Source of the DNA: Casuarius casuarius
Taxonomy: Eukaryota > Chordata > Aves > Casuariiformes > Casuariidae
DNA length: 64,000 bases
NCBI GenBank assembly: GCA_003342895.1
Contig: PTFA01000017.1
Location: 1,456,402 to 1,520,401 of the forward strand
Direction of reading: 5' to 3'
Within the stretch, counting starts at the first letter, position 1. Every line of letters begins with the position of its first letter. The notes below the pieces were generated by a model that saw only the letters and a list, made by a program, of their open reading frames with translations, did no database searches and was not told where the DNA came from. Shown one piece after another: positions 60,135 through 64,000 of the stretch. Position numbers and translations under genes: made by a program.

Positions 60135-62368
60135 TTTCATCCATATCTACACTTGTATCAAATGTACCTATGACTTAGAAAATTTGTCTCTCTAGAGAAA
60201 GTAAAACTTTCCTGAAAGAGAGATTGAGAAGGGTGAAAGCAAAGCTGCTACTTCCATAACAAAACCAGAAAAATCTATGTAGCTAGTGAAGATAATACTT
60301 CAAATGAAAGCTGAGAACAGCAGTAATTTTACTGTTGCTCAACTTTCAAATGGAAAAAAGAAGGAGCACTAAAAATGCCAGTGTTGACAGTTCAGTTTGT
60401 AGTGATTGGGATCCCATTGTAAACTGATCTAACCTAAATAATGTGTTTTAATAGAGGAAAGTGCTAGATTGTGTATTAGGAACAAAGAATGATGCACAAG
60501 TTTGGGGGCAGGGGTTGACTTTATTTTGGAAAGCAGTGACTCAGAAAGGGCTTACCCACTTGTAACATTCAGCAGAATATACAACCTCAGGATCAGTGCA
60601 CTGGCAGCTGCAATTCTTGCAAGTCAAAGTAGGAAGATTCTGGCTAGGAGTAGTATGGAGATCTTACTCTGTGTCTAGCATAAAACTGGTCCTTCGTTAT
60701 TGTATCTAGTTCTGATGCAAGGAAAATAATATTCCAGAATAATATTAAAAATAAAAAGTGGTTCAGAGATGACCTTACAAGACCAGGGACTAGGAAGTTG
60801 CTCTAGTGAAAACTGAAGAAACTCTTACTTATTTTAAGGGGAAAGTTAAATAGTAACTAAGTATATAAGTAACTATACATAAAAGATGCTTCTGATTGCA
60901 CTCCCCTAGCTCTAAGTTAAAAAAAAAAAAACAGGACAGAATTAAGAGTAAAAGGTGAGACTTAAGTATGTCAGAACCAGAAATGTCAGTTTTTAATTTA
61001 ATTTTTTGCAATAGTTACCTAACCTGACTTGGATGTTCTCAATTCTCTTTCACTTAATTTTTTTATAAAGAATGGATGTCTTTCTGATAAACATCTGTAC
61101 TTTTAAAAGAGAATTCTAAAGGACTACTGGAGGGATGGTGTGAAAATGTGGTTATTATGCAGAATGGCAAATGGGCTGCTTTTAATGGTTTCTGCAGACT
61201 AAAATTTGTTAATCTGTTTATCAGTGTTATTGTTTAAATTAATATGAACCTCGTTTTGACTGGTTTTGGTCAGCATGTCAACAGTGCTTGCTGTCCAGAT
61301 AGAACTTCTTGTATACAGGACCTACCTAAGGATTTTTTGTTGTATGCTGAATTTCCCCTCACTGGGTTTTGATGAACCTGAGTGTGTATAACTGTCTGTC
61401 CTAGTCATCTGAACCTCTCTACTCATTAGAAAAAAATAATTTAATGGCCCTACTGAGAGGGAAATGGCTTGGCAGTTGCAAAAGCAAACATACGGTGATA
61501 TTTTTTTGTCCAGACCTGCTGTGTCTTAAAAGTCACGGATTTTGATTTATTCAAAGTTAGTTTGAGGATGTTTTACCCTTTTGTCAGTTAATAACTTCCA
61601 ATATCCATCACTGTTAGACACAGGAGTTGGTATGTGGCCTTTTACTTTCACTCACCATGAAACCTTTTATTCATATGTTACAAGCTTGCTGTTGTATTTC
61701 TCAACATATTTCATACAGTCAGCAAGTGTGCAGAGGGAAGATTCTTTGATCACTGCTTAGTTGTCTGTCAACTAAAATTCACTGCAGTTGCAAAGGGGGG
61801 TTCACCTATCTCTAGTATTAGTTTCCTGGCAAAACAAACACACAACCTTGTTTTGCAGTTATTTTTTGGTCCCATTTATTAATGGAATATGGATGGTGGG
61901 TGTTATCCTTAATAATCCCTTCCTGATGAAAAGAATAGCTTGGGTCATAGTCTTTAAAGTATTTTGGGATTCATGGTGATGGTTATTCTGTTTTATACTT
62001 TATCCAAGAAGTTCTTATTTTATTTTTCTAAATTCATATTTGAACCCTTTTATAAAGAGAACTTTTATCGTAAGTCCGTTTCTGAATTTGTTAGAAGTTT
62101 TCTGTTGAATTTGGGTATGGTGAAGGAAGAGTTTATTTTGTTTAGCCTTTAAATGTTACATTTTTCCCCTTTTTGTTGCCACCTAGAACACCCATTTTCC
62201 ACAGTAACAGACATTACAGTCATCAAAAATGTAATGCCAACTCTTTTGAAGGTAGTTGAGTGTTTTAGCATATTAAAAATATATGGAATATTCTTTCAAA
62301 AATATCTATAGGCACTCATAGCATATGCTGCACATATGTATCTGTGCTCTTGATATTATAAAAATAAA

Positions 62369-62369
62369 N
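62369..62369. other. Ambiguous base (N)
   Basis: A single N interrupts an A-rich stretch in intron 2. It marks an unresolved or masked base in the source assembly and has no biological meaning. Confidence 0.98.
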
Positions 62370-64000
62370 TGCATGTTATTCTTCTGTGCACACTTGACCA
62401 CAAATAGATTTTTAAAAACACACACTGCTCTAATCAAATGAAACATCTCTTTACTTTCTTTTGTCTGATCTCTTTGTGCATGCATGTCCTTGTTAGAGGT
62501 TTTGTCTTTGGATGTCATTTTTTGGTTGGCTTTCTGTACTTCAACTGACTGCAGTTTAATTTCAGTGAAGCTGAAAGCAGAGATGATGTCTTTCTGTTCA
62601 GGGTGGACATAGTTTATTTTAAGATGTCGTATTCTATTTGACCTGAACGCTCTGAGTGTCTGAAGCTCTAAGTGCTTCCTTGTGTATTTTCTTATCCTTT
62701 CCAGACTTATGTCACTTAATTACTTGACACCTGTTAAATGTCCCTACATTTACATATGTGACAATTTAAACATACCATTCTATTATTACTATTGCTGTAA
62801 AAATTTGTATTTTAAAGATAGCTGCTTCTCTTTCTCTTTAGTATAATGTATATATCAGAATTTTAACTTACACTTTCAGTATATTGAGGAATGTATACTC
62901 AGATCTGTGTTACTCGTTGTGAACTTCATGAACTAATTGCTCTTTTAATAACCATGTTTTATCTAAAATATATTAACGTAGAAGAGTTAAGTGTTAAAAC
63001 TTACTGATATTCACACAACGTTGAGCATCCAGAGAAGTGGAATCTGTCTTCCAAGTATTCCTTTCCTAAGTAAACGTTCCTTAGCTGAAATAGTGCTTAT
63101 TCTTTGCTTTTTAAAAATTAATTGGTTTCTGATTCTTGTATCTCAGAGTGTAAGGAGACTTTCTTGCTACATTTTTGGTTTCTCTCCCAGTGTTTTTGGA
63201 ATTTGTCAAGTGCTTGTCATTGTATATGTTCCCACTGTGCTTATGCATTCATTCAAGAACTAAAACTGAAAATTTTAGGCCCAGCAGAACCTGTGGTATT
63301 TGTACGTGTTCATGTCCCTTACTTCTGATAGCTTTCCTCTCCCTAATATGAAGAAGGGCATAGATCTGATACTGTGCCACCCATTCAGATAATTCAGAGC
63401 TTATTCCTTGCGGCTGACTTTGCTGGTGTCACAGCATACACTTAAATTTTTTTTTAATTATTTTAATTCTTAGTTGGTGGTTTTCTCTGTCCTTTTTGTA
63501 TAAAATTTCTGGCCTAAGAACACTTCTATTTTTTTGAAGTACTATTTAAGTTCTAATCAGTTTTTACTGTATTTTCTAAATTTATCAGGTTTAAGTTTGT
63601 GCCATGGGATTGTATCTTACTGGGCATTCTCAATGCTGTTATGATGTAAGTGCATGTCCTGCTACTTTTCTTAAAGCGTTTACAGATGACTTAATCCCAG
63701 ACTCCAGAATTTTGTTGTGGACACATTTTACTTGTTTTTCTCTCGCTACTGTCAAAGCATCTTAAGCTTCGTTCCTTTTGCAAGGCGCCTGGAGTGAAGA
63801 ACTTGAATCAAGAGACATAGGCTATATACTCTTTCTGTTGTTATTTTAATTGCTAAAAAAATCGACCTGTAAAAATGTCAGTTACTAGGAGCAATAATGA
63901 AAAGTCTAAGCCTGTAAGAACAGTAGGAATAGTATTGTCCACAATACTGGCAAGTCTCAGGACACTTTCTGCAGAGCCCGGTTCACCAGCCGCAGACCTG

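Larger units (their letters stand above)
52341..64000 (+). other. RPS6KA3: RPS6KA3 intron 2, right part (continues past the window)
   Basis: Mostly AT-rich intronic sequence. I searched by eye for the next RSK2 exon, which should carry the conserved HHVKEG block and the start of the kinase domain, and did not find it. The window probably ends inside intron 2. Notable items are a pyrimidine tract followed by an exon-like segment (about 56,938-57,171), a GC-richer unexplained segment at 58,600-59,070, a 20-base tandem repeat (60,100-60,134), and several A and T runs. Open frames such as 54,122-54,550 have no recognisable features. GC content rises in the last 30 bases. Confidence 0.7.

Overview
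The window looks like avian nuclear DNA (or at least archosaur/sauropsid DNA). Its dominant repeats are CR1 retrotransposons with the typical octamer 3' end. Two short exons match the N-terminus of the vertebrate kinase RSK2 and are separated by kilobases of AT-rich intron. There are no operons, tightly packed genes, tRNAs or CRISPR arrays. Almost all reading frames in the region are chance open stretches.

Layout. (1) Positions 1-248 hold a polypurine tract and what looks like the 3' LTR of an endogenous retrovirus whose body lies to the left of the window. (2) Positions 249-29,800 are a gene-poor intergenic region. It carries two very old, decayed CR1-superfamily relics on the minus strand (about 5,590-7,235 and 14,390-15,005), one younger 3' CR1 fragment on the plus strand (about 24,200-24,640), and a small unidentified candidate ORF with a poly(A)-like end near 29.0-29.2 kb. 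(3) Positions 29,820-31,150 are a strong CpG island with a GCC triplet repeat, ETS and YY1-like sites and no TATA box. This is the promoter of the only gene I can name, RPS6KA3 (RSK2). (4) Coding exon 1 (30,437-30,508, 24 codons) and coding exon 2 (43,707-43,763, 19 codons) are joined by a 13.2-kb GT-AG intron. Intron 2 runs from 43,764 past the right edge. (5) Intron 2 contains a nearly full-length antisense CR1 LINE (about 48,257-52,340) with recognisable remains of ORF1 (including the esterase) and ORF2 (endonuclease plus reverse transcriptase), all broken by frameshifts.

Functionally, the visible part of RPS6KA3 encodes only the 43-residue leader that precedes the N-terminal AGC kinase domain. 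The exon that should continue the protein was not found and is presumed to lie to the right.

No new multi-gene system is visible. The items most worth checking are: a candidate 152-nt cassette exon in intron 2 (57,020-57,171) with a very strong pyrimidine tract and a CpG-dense end, whose inclusion would stop translation; the small ORF with AATAAA and an A-run at 28,998-29,218; G-quadruplex motifs beside the exon 1 splice donor; two upstream ORFs in the putative RSK2 leader; and the CpG-rich sequence beside the retroviral LTR. All boundaries of repeats and islands are estimates by eye.
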